From: Dryas octopetala
Lineage: Eukaryota; Streptophyta; Magnoliopsida; Rosales; Rosaceae
Direction of reading: 5' to 3'
Assembly: GCA_963921425.1 (NCBI GenBank)
Contig: OY992833.1
Coordinates: 14,425,738-14,489,737 of the forward strand
Length of the DNA: 64,000 nt
Shown here: positions 23,254 through 34,817 of the stretch, piece by piece
How positions within the stretch are numbered: the first letter of the stretch is position 1
How the letters are laid out: every line of letters starts with the position of its first letter
The notes under the pieces: generated by a model
What the model saw: the letters and a program-made list of their open reading frames with translations, nothing else
Told to the model about the DNA's origin: nothing
The model's database searches: none
Translations under genes and position numbers: made by a program

Positions 23254-26002
23254 ATGCAAGATCCAAAGAACTCACAAGCAAGGTATGCCAAAGTAATGCT
23301 CTCTCTCTCTCTCTCTCATGTACATGATCATATATTTATTTTTTTGGACAACACATGATCATTGTTTTGTTCTATATGTATAGTTTCTTGCAATATGTTT
23401 GGGACCTTGAAAGAGAGAAATTAAGAGATCTCATTGCCATGTTATATTTTACACATTAATTCATAGTAGGCATTGTTGGTAACACTAGCTAGGTTCATAT
23501 GTCAGTAACTATTAATTATATATGCATGGCAATTTAATTAGTTCAGCATGTCTCTTGTGTGGCCTGGTTGAGTTGCTCCTATCTTCTTTGAATTTTACCT
23601 CCAGCAACTGATATAAAGGATGTGAATAAGAACTTGGACCAACGAAACAAAGATCGATCAATACCACTAAACTAATAGGTTGTTGATTTCGTGACTTGAG
23701 ATCATGAAATACTAGACATATGTATATACTATATATATTGTTACAGACTTTCTTTTAAGAGTAATATATCAAGTGTAAGAGAGCATTCTCTCTTCTTTAA
23801 AAATAAGGTCCACAATTCGAATCTTCTCTTCGAATTCTGTAACTAAACAAGGGAGAGAGGGAGGGAGAGAGAGAGAGAGAGAGAGAGAGCAGTTCACTGC
23901 TTTCATTTGGGCCCAGTAACTACTTAATAAAATGGGTCCATCTAGGGATATATGGCCCTACACATATGAATTAGGCCCGTACTTGATTCTTCTAGTGCTT
24001 AGTGATGTCACCCTTTTTCTTTTAGGGCCCAACAATTCAGCCCGAGTTGGGTTCACAAAGATGCCTTCTAGTTCTAGCTTTAGGCCTTCTTGGCCTTCGG
24101 TTGTGGTATTAATTCAAGACCAATAAGTTGCCAAGAGCCTACAAACCATCAACTGATCAACCTCCCAACCAATAAATGAAAAACAAAAACCATCCCTTTG
24201 AAATTTTTAAGATTTCCAATTAGTAAGTTGGATAATCTCTCCTAATCTTGACGACTTTTAGTTTCTAATCTATGTCTATTAGAAATTCCAATCTGGTTCA
24301 GGATTTAATTGTAAAACTCAAAAATACATTATGACCCTTAAATTTCTACTAGACCACGCAATTTAAATTAGAAACTATGGACTGTCGATCAAGATAAACA
24401 AAATATCTCTAAATCCTTCGCTTAGAGCAACTCCAACAAGCTTTACTTATATTCTAACTAAATTTGTGCAAAAAAAGTTAGAATTCTATTTTATCTAATT
24501 ACTTTTAAAATTTTACTCCAGCAATGTTCTTTATTTTAGCTAATATTGATATTTTATTATTTCTTAAAATTTGATATTATGGTTAATATGTGATAAATTT
24601 GTGCTGTTTTATTTAAAGAATTCAAAAATTCTTTAAGTGGGGTTGCTTTAATTATAGCTATTTTCTCTCTCCTCTCACCCAAATTTAGCTAACAAAAAAG
24701 TTAATCCTAAATTAGCTAATTAACTAGATAACTAATCTGTTGGAGAATGATTTTGGGAGGAAATAAGCTAATATAACTAGGGATGATCGAAGAGATAGCT
24801 AAGCTGGTAGAGATGCTCTTATGATTTATGATAATTTGTCAAATGACTCCTGCGCTAATTTCTTGTTAACGTACTTTATCTTAATTTACATTCAATTAAT
24901 ATATAAAGAATTATATAATGTACAGATATATGTTTAAACTTTCAATCTAAATTTGGCAAATGGGCAGTTGTCTTAGACAACAATATTAGAGTTCAGAGAC
25001 TAGCTGGGAAAACTCAAAATTTGTTTTTTTGATTCAAAGTTTATAAAATATTAATTTTGGGTTTTTTTTTTTGTTTTTTTAATTATATTTAAATAAAAAA
25101 TTTATTTACAATTCAGATTTAACAAAATATTCTAATTTAACAGAAAATATGACAACATATGGCAAATTTGCGCACAAACCTCAAAGTCTGTATGGTATTT
25201 GTGCAATTCGGCCTAAATTAAAATTGACTTCTCAAAAAGGAATCCAAGATCCTCAAAAAAATAAAAAAAGTTATTCATTTTTTCATAGTCATAATTTCTT
25301 CTTGATGTATATAGAAAAGCAGACCATGTTTTAAATTTATTGGATAATATTCATGAAGAGTTCATGCATGAAATTGATGACAATATGCACTTAATGTTTT
25401 TGCAATATAGGAAGCCTTGGTATCAAAGAGCAATAGAGATGGGCAGCCTATGGAGAAGCATTAATTCCAACAAGTCCTCAGAAGTACTTCCAACAGCAAA
25501 CAATGCCACACTTTGGAAAACAATCACCAAATCCACAACAACCACAAACGCATCAAATTCCAATAATAGACACAACAACAATCATAAGCTAAGAAAATGT
25601 ACCTCCCTAAAGGTTGCCACTACATTCACTAGGGTTTGTCTTTGTGCACCAATATCTTCCTACAATGAGGTCTTTAGGGCTGAGCTTCCCCCAAGAAGAA
25701 GCAACAGTTACCCGAGATCGAAGCCATTGGCAGCAGCCACGGCACAAGAAAGAAGTACTAGTACTTTTCCGAGCGTAAGGCTGAGCACTGATCAAGGGCC
25801 GAGAAGAGTGTTTAGGGGAAAGTCATTGACTGATGATGTTTTGATGAGGAGGTTTGTTGTGGCAGAAGAAGCAATGATGCAAGTTAGAAGGAGAAATCAA
25901 ATGGAAGTCATAAGGAGAAGTAGTATAATGAGGAGGAGCAAGCTTGGGCCTAGTCCTCTTAGTAGAATGGTTATGGCTCATGAACATCAGGAGGAGGATT
26001 AA
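23254..26002 (+). CDS. small basic plant protein of unknown function, 206 aa, two exons
   Basis: The inferred coding exons are 23254-23282 (29 bases) and 25411-26002, joined across a 2128-bp GT-AG intron (AAG|GTATGCC to AATATAG|GAAGCC). The total of 621 bases is in frame with a final TAA. The join creates MQDPKNSQARKPWYQRAIEM, and I favour this start because the KPWYQRA stretch reads as a continuous motif across it; Met20 (25439) is the alternative. Residues about 25-70 are Asn/Ser/Thr-rich. Conserved-looking blocks follow: KCTSLKVATTFTRVCLCAPI, VFRAELPPRRSNSYPRSK, and GPRRVFRGKSLTDDVLMRRF leading into an Arg-rich helix (QVRRRNQMEVIRR). There is no signal peptide, membrane segment or known domain. 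The protein is strongly basic. Function is unknown; I recognise the layout as that of a plant-specific family but cannot name it. Confidence 0.75.
24425..24818. mobile_element. Tourist-like MITE in the gene 2 intron
   Basis: The left end GAGCAACTCCAACAAGCTT pairs with the reversed right end GAGCATCTCTACCAGCTTA. Both flanks are TTA (24422-24424 and 24819-24821). A 3-bp TTA duplication with G-starting termini is the signature of PIF/Harbinger-derived Tourist MITEs. Length 394 bp, AT-rich and non-coding. Confidence 0.8.
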
Positions 26003-29000
26003 TACTAATAAATTTAAATTAATTCTCACAAGAATTTATAATAGTTCGAAGTTTGCTTAATTATTGCCTTTTCTTCATGTGGCTGGCTAGCTCGTTAGTC
26101 TTTAATTAAGTTTCTTCTTTCTGATCTTTTCCGGAAAATTAACTTTTTTGATGGTGTTATGGTTTTTAAGTTTGTGGGAAACATTTTGCTATCTGAATTC
26201 TAATTAGCTTAGTAACAAAAGATTTCTAAATTGGTTTTTGAGTTTTTTGTAAATATGCAACTAATAGGAAGGTTGGACTTAATAATGCAATTTTTTAGAC
26301 AGTACACATTATAGAATTTAATTTTTTCAATATTTTTCAAGTTATATTGTAATGGGAAGCAAATATCATGTGTGTTATTCGTTTATGTATGCGTGGTAGT
26401 GCTCATTCATAAAAATTTTTACGGGGGCAAGAAAGCTAAACAAGTTGCTCACCTCTAATTTTTTAAGCATTTTACGAGTATCTTGTCTTCGATCACTTAA
26501 AAAAATGTGAATAAATAAATTGAAGTGTGGGTACAAATTGATGGTGAAAATTTTTTTTTGTTTCATAAAGCGATAGACTCCACTCACCCCTATATAAATC
26601 TGCAAAGACGCGAGAGTCATTAAAGGTAATTAATTGAATCTTACACTAAATCTCACATGACTAAGGTCAGCAATCTATAACTTGCATAAAATCACCAATC
26701 AACACCTAAGTCTCAATGGTTTGCTAAGAGACATAGTCTTACTTTCCTATAGCTGCTTCCACATGTCCTAGACAGTAGAACATATATATATATAGCTAAC
26801 TTATTGCTGCATCAAAATCTCATGGTTTTGCTTATAAGCCACTCTAAAACAAATATAAACAACTTACAAAGGAAGGCTAGTGGTTATCTAATCTGTATCT
26901 CACTTTCCAATAAGTTAGGTCGTTTTATCACTACTTACTAATATATACTCACGTAATATCGATCACTTCTTTTTCCTCATCTTTGCCAACAACCACCATA
27001 TCCTTAATTAATTAATTAGTTATCTAGCTACTTTATTAATTAGTTTCTCTTCACTAATCATTTCAATATATAATGATATTTTCTAGGATTCTGTGTTTAT
27101 TTTCTATGTTTTTGTTTATAAGCCTAAGTCCATATGAGATGAAGGAATGTTGAACCAAGTACCAACCACATGCATGCCGGCACTTTTATATTGGAATCTA
27201 CTTAATTTTGTTTTCCAAAAGTTTATGGGAAATTGGCCTAGAAGTTCTTATTTTCATTGGATGAAGACCATTCCCAAATACCCATTTTTCCAATAACATT
27301 CCAGATATTCTATGCATATATGCACTAGCCTCATGTTTAATTATATTGTAATTATGCTTCAACAAATTTTAGATAATTCTTCAATTTATTAAATATATAG
27401 AATATTATCAGTGATCAACTACAAGCTTTTTTAAGCAATATTTATAATTGAATTTGACATAATGAGATTCAAATTTGGGACATTTTCAATATTGTAAAAA
27501 GAAATATTATTAGAATAGTTGTGCAATATCTATATATAATTGGATTAATAAGCAAGTGGTTCTCTAGTAGCTCAACTCTTTCACCCTTAATTAAACGGGT
27601 GAAAAGCCAGCGCACCAAACATCATCTGAAGGGAATTAAGTGGCCTCATGCATGCATGTATGGCATCTTGACATTGTGCTTAATCATTTCTTCTTCTTTT
27701 TTTTTTTTTGGTTTTTTGGCTGGTACACCAATGGTATAATTAGGTAGTCTAATGTGTTGTTGAACACAGACCAAAAAAGAAAATGTTGTTGAACAATATA
27801 GTTGACGTTGCCAAATGTCCAAAATAGGACAGTTCTTTTGGCTACTAGCTGTTTTCTTTTTTCTTTCTTTTTTTTTTTTTGTTTTTTTTTTTTTGAGAGA
27901 ACTACTATTTATTATTTTAATTAAGAGGACTATTCAATCAAATATTGCCTCACAAGAAAATTATTTTTCTTTTTTTATTTTATAAATTCCTATAATAACA
28001 AACTTAAGCCCTGATCATGCATTATTTTGGATGTTACTTATACGGCACTAACCACTTTCCAACTCTTTTCGCACGTCAATTAATTAACTAAAGACCTAGT
28101 ACTGTTGATCCTCATCAGACTTGGTATCTTGAGAAAACATCTCCATCGTTAATAAAAATGGCAATATTCTTATGACGTAATACGAATCTATATCATCATA
28201 TTTTCATCATCATCGCCATCATCAGACTTGTAGATATTATCATTCTATGCATTAATAATGCTTGGAGGTTGTTGTGGGTGAGAAACGGCCAGAAAAAGAC
28301 ATGGTTTAAGACAGTTTGGCATAACATATACAGACAATCAAAAAGGAGTAAAGACATGCATTATATATGTATGCTGTGATTAATGAATGTCTTGAAAGAG
28401 AATTTCAAGCATATATATGACATTAAATTCTCAACCAAAATTTCGAAACTTTTTTTTTTTAATCTAGAAAGAGGGAATTGAACTTGAGACCACTAAAGTT
28501 ATAACATTATGGAGGAGATCTATCACTAGCTAGTTAATAAACCTTCAAAAACGTTATTTAATTAATAGAATTCCAATCCAATATATATAGATACACACAC
28601 ATAAGGTATTTTCATTGAGGGTATACCTCATCTTAGGCACAATGATATTTGTGAAATTTACTCTGCATTGTAATTCGATGATCGAAACTGTCTATATTTT
28701 TAAATATTAATTTAAAAATTATTAATTCTTGAAAAAATTTAAATAAATTAAAAAAAATGTTTAACCATTTAATTAAATAATTATTATTTCAAGTGTTATA
28801 TTTAAAAATTCAACAAGAGGATGTCAAATTGGTATTTGGTAGCATCGAATTGACCTCCTTTTTCGACATAAATTACCTAATATCTCAAAAAAAATTTATG
28901 AAACTAATAAATTAAATTTTTTTTTTTTATATCCAAAATAAAAAATATCATGATCGGCTGGCCCATTTGCAAAAATTTAGTGATAGATCGATTCACTTTA

Positions 29001-29360
29001 ATGAACCGAACACTCGATACAATCCACTAAGTGCTCGACAAATTGCAACTATATACTCAAAAATTGTCACTATTAAACAGTGAGAATCATTGTTACTTGA
29101 GGAATTGCTTCAAAGTACGTCCTGCCGAGGCAACGTTCTTTAGGCCGGGCAGATTTGACCTTTTGAGCCTCTTTAATGGGCACACCCGCTTGGCTTACTT
29201 TTAATTCTGCCACGTGGCCTGCTTTTATGAGGGGTACCGACAAATTCATACCCTTCTACAAGATATTCGACATCTCCTAGAAAAATGCTTTCTTTTCAAG
29301 TTGTTCATACATATAGACAGGCTAATAATGCGGCATCCTCCCTAGAAAATTGGGGCATTC
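26003..29360. other. gene 2 3' flank and AT-rich intergenic DNA
   Basis: The first 200 bp or so are probably the 3' UTR. The rest is AT-rich DNA with poly-T runs (27690, 27870), ATC repeats (28190-28220) and no credible ORF. A more GC-rich patch at 29110-29260 (with CACGTGG) may be transposon-derived. Confidence 0.4.
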
Positions 29361-29369
29361 AGTGGAGTG

Positions 29370-30130
29370 CAGTCAACATTCTTAAGAATTTCAATCAATT
29401 ACTAACTCAAGATTGAACATAAATGTAAGAGAAAATAGATGCAGAAAAAATAATACAAGGCAATTAACATAGTTCACTTAACTAATGCAATTGGAATACA
29501 TTCAGGGGTGATGACAATTCACTAATTTCGGAATAAAAAGATTACAAACAAAAAAATAATATATTCTTCAATCACACGCTAAGTTATCTCTCACTTCTCT
29601 CAATCCTTCTCAATAAAGAATCTCCAATTACACCCAAGACTCACAATCTTTCTAAGAAACTCTTTCTAAATATCTATTCACGAAGGATAAAATTCTCTCA
29701 AGCCTCTCAATAATTCTCTAGGAGTTTCTCTCAAGTTTTCTCTCAATTGGTGTCTCTCACACAAGGCCAGAGCCCTAAAGGACTTATATATAGGTTCCCA
29801 AAACCCTAAATCATTGTAGGAAACATATTATATTCGTAAACCAACTAGAAGTAGAAGATTGATTCCGAAAAGAGCCCAAAAACGCACTAAAATGAAAAAC
29901 ACCCAAAATCGACTTAGGAGCCACCCTCATTGATCTTGCAGCGAAGCTCACGAAATTCTCACAGGCTGATCAATCGCCATGCTGAGCATATTGCTTACCT
30001 AGCGCAATAGGAAAAAAAAATTTTTTGATCTTCCTCTGTGACTGGTCATCGCTATCGATCGATCGTCATTACTTAAATTTTGATTTTCACCTTAGTTTGA
30101 GCAGCAAAATCTTCAATAAACACTAGCTGA
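29370..30130 (-). mobile_element. LTR-like fragment, minus orientation
   Basis: Read on the minus strand, a TATA-like ACCTATATATAAG (near 29785) is followed by a leader-like AG-rich stretch and ends in AT-rich sequence near 29390. This layout (TATA box, short leader, no ORF) is that of plant LTRs in reverse. The exact ends, target duplication and partner LTR were not found, so it may be a solo LTR or a fragment. Confidence 0.4.
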
Positions 30131-30504
30131 ATCACTATCTTACTAGTATCTGGATATATTTGTTATTTAAAATCTGTAGTATCATAAACAAATAATGTTA
30201 GTTGTTGTTTCGACATCAAAAATAAAAAAAATTAAGATGAGAGCATGTCAACAGCAAATTAAGGGGTTCTAATTCACATTTGGTCAATGGGGTTTAAAGT
30301 TTATGAATTTGATCCGTGTGTTTTATGTCATTACAGTCCATTAATTAAATTGGCAGAAATTAAAAAAAAAAAGTCATAAACTTGTTAACAAAATAGAAAG
30401 CAAGTATTAACTTGGAAAAATCTCTAGTTTATTTTTATTTTTATTTTTTTTTGTGGTGGTCTTGGTATTCCTAGCTACCACAGGCTAGCGATTTGGCCAT
30501 CTTA

Positions 30505-31440
30505 ATTTGGAGAGTCTTCTTGTTCTTAGAGAAGGTTTGTCCCTTTTTTGATCTTAGAGAGGGTTTGTCCCTTTCTTGATCTTAGAAGGTTTGCCTCTTT
30601 CTTGATCTTAGAGAGGGTTTGTCTATTTCTTGATCTTAGAGAGAGTTTGTCTAGAGTTTCATCATAAACAATCTAGTTTTCTTTTTTGTTTTGAGTGTCG
30701 TGGTGTCTCTCACAACGGGGTCCTTTTCCTAAACCTACATTGTATTTCATAGCCTCAAAGCAAGAAGGAAGAAAGGTTTCGCATACGAGCAGGTCGACAA
30801 GAAGCCTGTTGTTGTTTTCCCTTTTGATTCAAGAATGATTGAGGTTCAATTGGGAAAACTACGTTATCAATTGAATTAAGGAATTTGTTATTTTGGATTT
30901 CTTAACAGTCAAACATGAGATCCATCATGATCATGAGATCCATCATGATCAATTGTTTATCTATTTCTTGATCTTAGAGAGTTAGAGAGTTTGCCTCTTT
31001 CTTGATCTTAAAGAGGGTTTGTCTATTTCTTGATCTTAGAGAGGGTTTGTTTAGAGTTTCATCATAAACAATCTAGTTTTCTTTTTTGTTTTGAGTGTAC
31101 GTCGTGGTGTCTCTCACAACGGAGTCATTTTCCTTAAACCTACATTGTATTTCATAGCCTCAAAACAAGAAGGAAGAACGGTTTCGCATACGAGTAGGTC
31201 GACAAGAAGCCTGTTATGGTTTTCCCTTTTGAATAAAAAATGATTGAAGTTTAATTGAGGAAACTACGTTATCAATTGGATTAAAGGATTTGTTGTTTTG
31301 GGTTTCTTAGCAGTCAAACATGAGATTAGATCATGCTATGTTTTTTTGGTTAAAAAATGACCCTACATGGTTTACTGTACGTGTATCTTGTAATCGATTT
31401 TGATTATTAATAAAATTTAGTTTGCTATTCTAAAAAAATT
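30505..31440. repeat. duplicated block with 28-bp tandem repeats
   Basis: At 30515-30650 five or six variants of TTCTTGATCTTAGAGAGGGT stand in tandem; three more occur at 30963-31050. The roughly 280 bp after each array are copies of each other: CATCATAAACAATCTAGTTT, CTCTCACAACGG, GGTCGACAAGAAGCCTGTT and AACTACGTTATCAATTG recur in the same order at about 30660-30880 and 31060-31280. So a 400-bp unit is duplicated in tandem. The end (TTAATAAAATTTAGTTTG near 31410) resembles the 3' end of a retroelement, but this is weak. Confidence 0.7.
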
Positions 31441-31901
31441 GATTTTGAGTCAAAACATAAAGACTATAAATATAGTTTATCCTGTATTTTTTTTTTCAAG
31501 GAACCCTATATTTAACTACAAGTTTTCAGACAAAATCATGTCCGACCAGCTGGAAGGCTGAGATGACACGGTTTTTCGAGTGTCATTTGGTCCACAAATG
31601 TCCGTAGTACTACTGCAGACTGTCTTACAGCTGTTATCATTATTCTTTATTTATTTTTTCTTCCTTCACAATACTAGCAAGTGACCACCAATGACCATAT
31701 ATACTTCTGCTAATCTTATATATTGCTTTCTGCATTTAAAATTCAAATTATTTTATTAATGGTAGTGAATCATATGGATCAAAGGGGTGGAATAAGAATG
31801 GGTCAGCTCAGACTGGAAAGCCATTTGGTCCTTCTGCCAATTGTTTAGACTTGACTCTATATATCTCTCAACTTGAAATTTGGTTAAAACACTTGGTGTG
31901 T
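31441..31901. other. AT-rich intergenic DNA, nothing recognised
   Basis: No ORF, RNA gene or terminal repeat is seen before the palindrome at 31902. Confidence 0.5.
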
Positions 31902-32050
31902 TATAACACTTTTCTTTTTCTTTTTTTATTAAAAAAAATTATATTTTTATACCAGGTCAAACTCTTTTTTTGGGCAAAAAAAAAAAAGAGTTTGACCTGG
32001 TATAAAAATATAATTTTTTTTAATAAAAAAAGAAAAAGAAAAGTGTTATA
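31902..32050. repeat. perfect 70-bp inverted repeat with 9-bp spacer
   Basis: Bases 31902-31971 and 31981-32050 are exact reverse complements by eye, separated by GGGCAAAAA. The outer edge is TATAACAC and the inner part contains TATACCAGGTCAAACTC. That last motif appears a third time just outside, at 32048-32063. The arms are AT-rich and non-coding. A transcript crossing it would fold into a single long hairpin. Confidence 0.95.
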
Positions 32051-32063
32051 CCAGGTCAAACTC

Positions 32064-33300
32064 AAACAATGGAATTAAGTGCACAACTTAAGCTCAGGTG
32101 GCAAGAACATAATGGAAGTTCATTTTGGCCAACAGACCACAAGAGATGACGATGGGGTTGTGAATAAATACATTCTCTTCCAACCAAAGCTTTTAGTGCG
32201 CTTTGAAACAGTCTTCACAACTGACATGGGTTTCCAAATCTTTGCTCTATTTGTTATTACAATTGAGTGTATACCCATCTCATTTTTCATTTTCTGATCA
32301 ATACATTATATATCAATTAATGTGTCATGATTTATAACATGTGAGCACCTTACCCTCACATGCATCTGGTAAAAGTTCAATTCTTACGCTCCTCCTCTCT
32401 AAAAATGATAATAAATAAAAAAACATTAACATATGATCAAAAATTCAAAATAAATACCATAAATTATAATAATATAGTATATTGTAGAGAATACTTTTTT
32501 ATCAACCAACATATATGACATATGAAACCATATGTTTATCTAAAAAGTAAGAATAGTATGGTAATTATAAAATTTCTTTATAATTCATTAAAAGAGAACG
32601 AACATAAATAAAGACAAGACACAACACAATACGATCATGATAAAAATATAACACAAAATAAATATACACTATATGAGCATGCAATAAATAAATGAGTTGG
32701 GGCAGACCAAAGTTTTTAACTCACTAGGCAAAACAAAATATGAGCACAAAATGGTTCATGCACAGTATGAGCACGAATTAAAAATGGGTCCAATTAAACT
32801 AGTTATGAGTCTTATGACTTGTGTTAAGAGAAACAATTTAATTATAAGATGAGTTTCAAATAAGTTACTACGAGTAAGACACGAAAATATGAATGGACAC
32901 AATTTAAATGATCAGATATTGGTTTGACATCTCTAGCACATATTATAGGCCGTGTGGAGCACGCGCACGGTAGTGATGGGATGGGAATATTGTGGTTTCT
33001 TTTTTTTTTGGTAAAAATATTGTGCTTTCTTTAATAAACAATTTTGTTTTTGAAGGATGACTATCTATTTCCATAGAGAAAGTAAAAAAGCAAAGAAAGA
33101 TCACTGTCTCTCTCTACAAACGTTCTGGTCTGTAGGGAAGAGGACAAGTATAATTAATTAAGAAAATTAAAAAAAGATAAAAAAACAGAGTACCCAACTG
33201 TGAAATAAGTGGGGGAGAGTATTAGTTGCTGCCCAAATAGTCTTCCCATTCAAGTAAAGTTGGTTGAAGTTGGCCACATTGAGTGAGAAAGTGGACAACG
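32064..33300. other. intergenic DNA, nothing recognised
   Basis: AT-rich, without credible genes or terminal repeats. It includes the distal promoter region of gene 3. Confidence 0.45.

Positions 33301-33359
<59 letters not shown>
33301..33359 (+). repeat. CT microsatellite upstream of gene 3
   Basis: A nearly pure 59-bp CT tract with one CC interruption, about 230 bp upstream of the presumed gene 3 leader. A second CT tract at 33588-33618 lies in the leader itself and a third at 33921-33949 in the first leader intron. Confidence 0.95.
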
Positions 33360-33363
<4 letters not shown>

Positions 33364-33559
33364 ATCATGATCATGAAACATACCAAAAGAAAATTATAAA
33401 TCCCACAAAAGGTGAAAGGTAGCAAAGAAGAAAAGTAAATTCATACAAGCAAGAACCCAATTCAAAGTGGTGGAGTGAGAAACAAAGAAAGAGAGTCATA
33501 AACAACGATTTTATGTCAAAAGCTATGTGGTATAACAAAGGAGAGGGAGGCTAGCCTAG

Positions 33560-33584
33560 AGAGAAATACAAAGAGAAGAGAACC

Positions 33585-33620
<36 letters not shown>

Positions 33621-33917
33621 TTGCTCTTTGCTTCCTTTTGCTCGTAGCAGCTTTTTGAAGGGTCTTTGGGAGCTTGGCTGGTCTAATAAGGTACAAAATT
33701 ATGTTAATTATCTTTATAAACTTCTGGGTTTATGCTGTTTTTGTCTTGGAGATATAAATTATGCAAAATTTTGAAGAATTTATAAAAAAAAATGGAAGCC
33801 TCTTAAGCGTTCTCTTGTAGAGCAAAAGGAAGTCATACTGTCATAGAATTATTTGAGGCAATTTTCCTAGGGATCCCTCTTGTTTTCAGAGTGTCAGATG
33901 CTTTTTCTTGGAGAATT

Positions 33918-33952
<35 letters not shown>

Positions 33953-34817
33953 TCTCTGTGTGCGTGCCTGCAAATATATTCTATTCTATGTGTTTTTGGT
34001 CCTCTTGTTTTTGTTCTTCAGTTACATATCCTTCCAAATATGGTGTTTAATTAATTAATTAAATAAACAATAATGACCTTTCGCGGGTGTTTGACTATAA
34101 AATTTTAATTTGGCCTCATATTTTTGTTTGTATATAAAATTCAGATTCATGTATTAGTTTTAACCCCAAATTTGAGGCCTTTTGAAGCAACAAGGTAGAG
34201 TTTTGAGCTTTGAGTCCATGAATTAGACCCAATTGTAAGATTGTGTCATTTGGCAGCTTTAGGAAGATCTGTTTCACATGACCATTCATGAATAAAATAT
34301 GAAGATTTCCCTGTTTTCTTCTTATTCTGTGTTTAACAAAGGATTTGTTTTATTTTTGCAGTTAAAAATCTGAGATAGAGTGTCGCTGATTGACCTGGTA
34401 AGGTTATATTTTGAAACTTTGATTTTAATTTGAAGTTAATGAATGTTATGGAAACAAATTGGTAGTTGTCTTTGTTGGTTATTGATGTCATATCTATGGG
34501 GAGACTAAGCATAAGCAACCAAAGAGAAAACAAATATATATTAAATTAAAATAAGAGAGAAATTGATAAATGATTGAGCAATATTAAAAAAGTATATTTA
34601 TATTTATATATGAATCAAATAGTTTTTAGCTTCTGTGGGAAGCCATTAACTGGACACATGTATTGAATTCTTTTCTAAGCTAAGCTTCTTTTGTGGGTAC
34701 ATCATAGCATCCACCCAAACATGTTTAACCATGCAAAATGTAAATTTACAAGCACCTGTAAATCCTGAATTGGTTGGTTTCATTTTCCTTTCAGGGAAAA
34801 ACAGTAATGCTAGGAAC
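33560..34817 (+). promoter_or_regulatory. gene 3 (IQD) leader with two inferred untranslated introns
   Basis: A leader exon containing a CT tract ends at GTCTAATAAG|GTACAAAA (33690). A short exon at 34362-34398 (TTTTTGCAG before it, GTAAGG after it) follows. The third part begins after TTTTCAG near 34795 and leads into the ATG at 34818. Leader introns are common in plant IQD genes and often raise expression. The transcript start is not determined. Confidence 0.45.

Noticed and set aside
22894..23358. A 154-codon frame through the CT microsatellite
   Set aside because: Its first half is Leu-Ser repeat from (CT)n. The real coding part starts at the ATG at 23254 within the same frame and ends at the splice donor at 23282.
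23932..24126. A 64-codon frame in the gene 2 intron
   Set aside because: It is short, has no recognisable motif and lies inside a well-supported intron.
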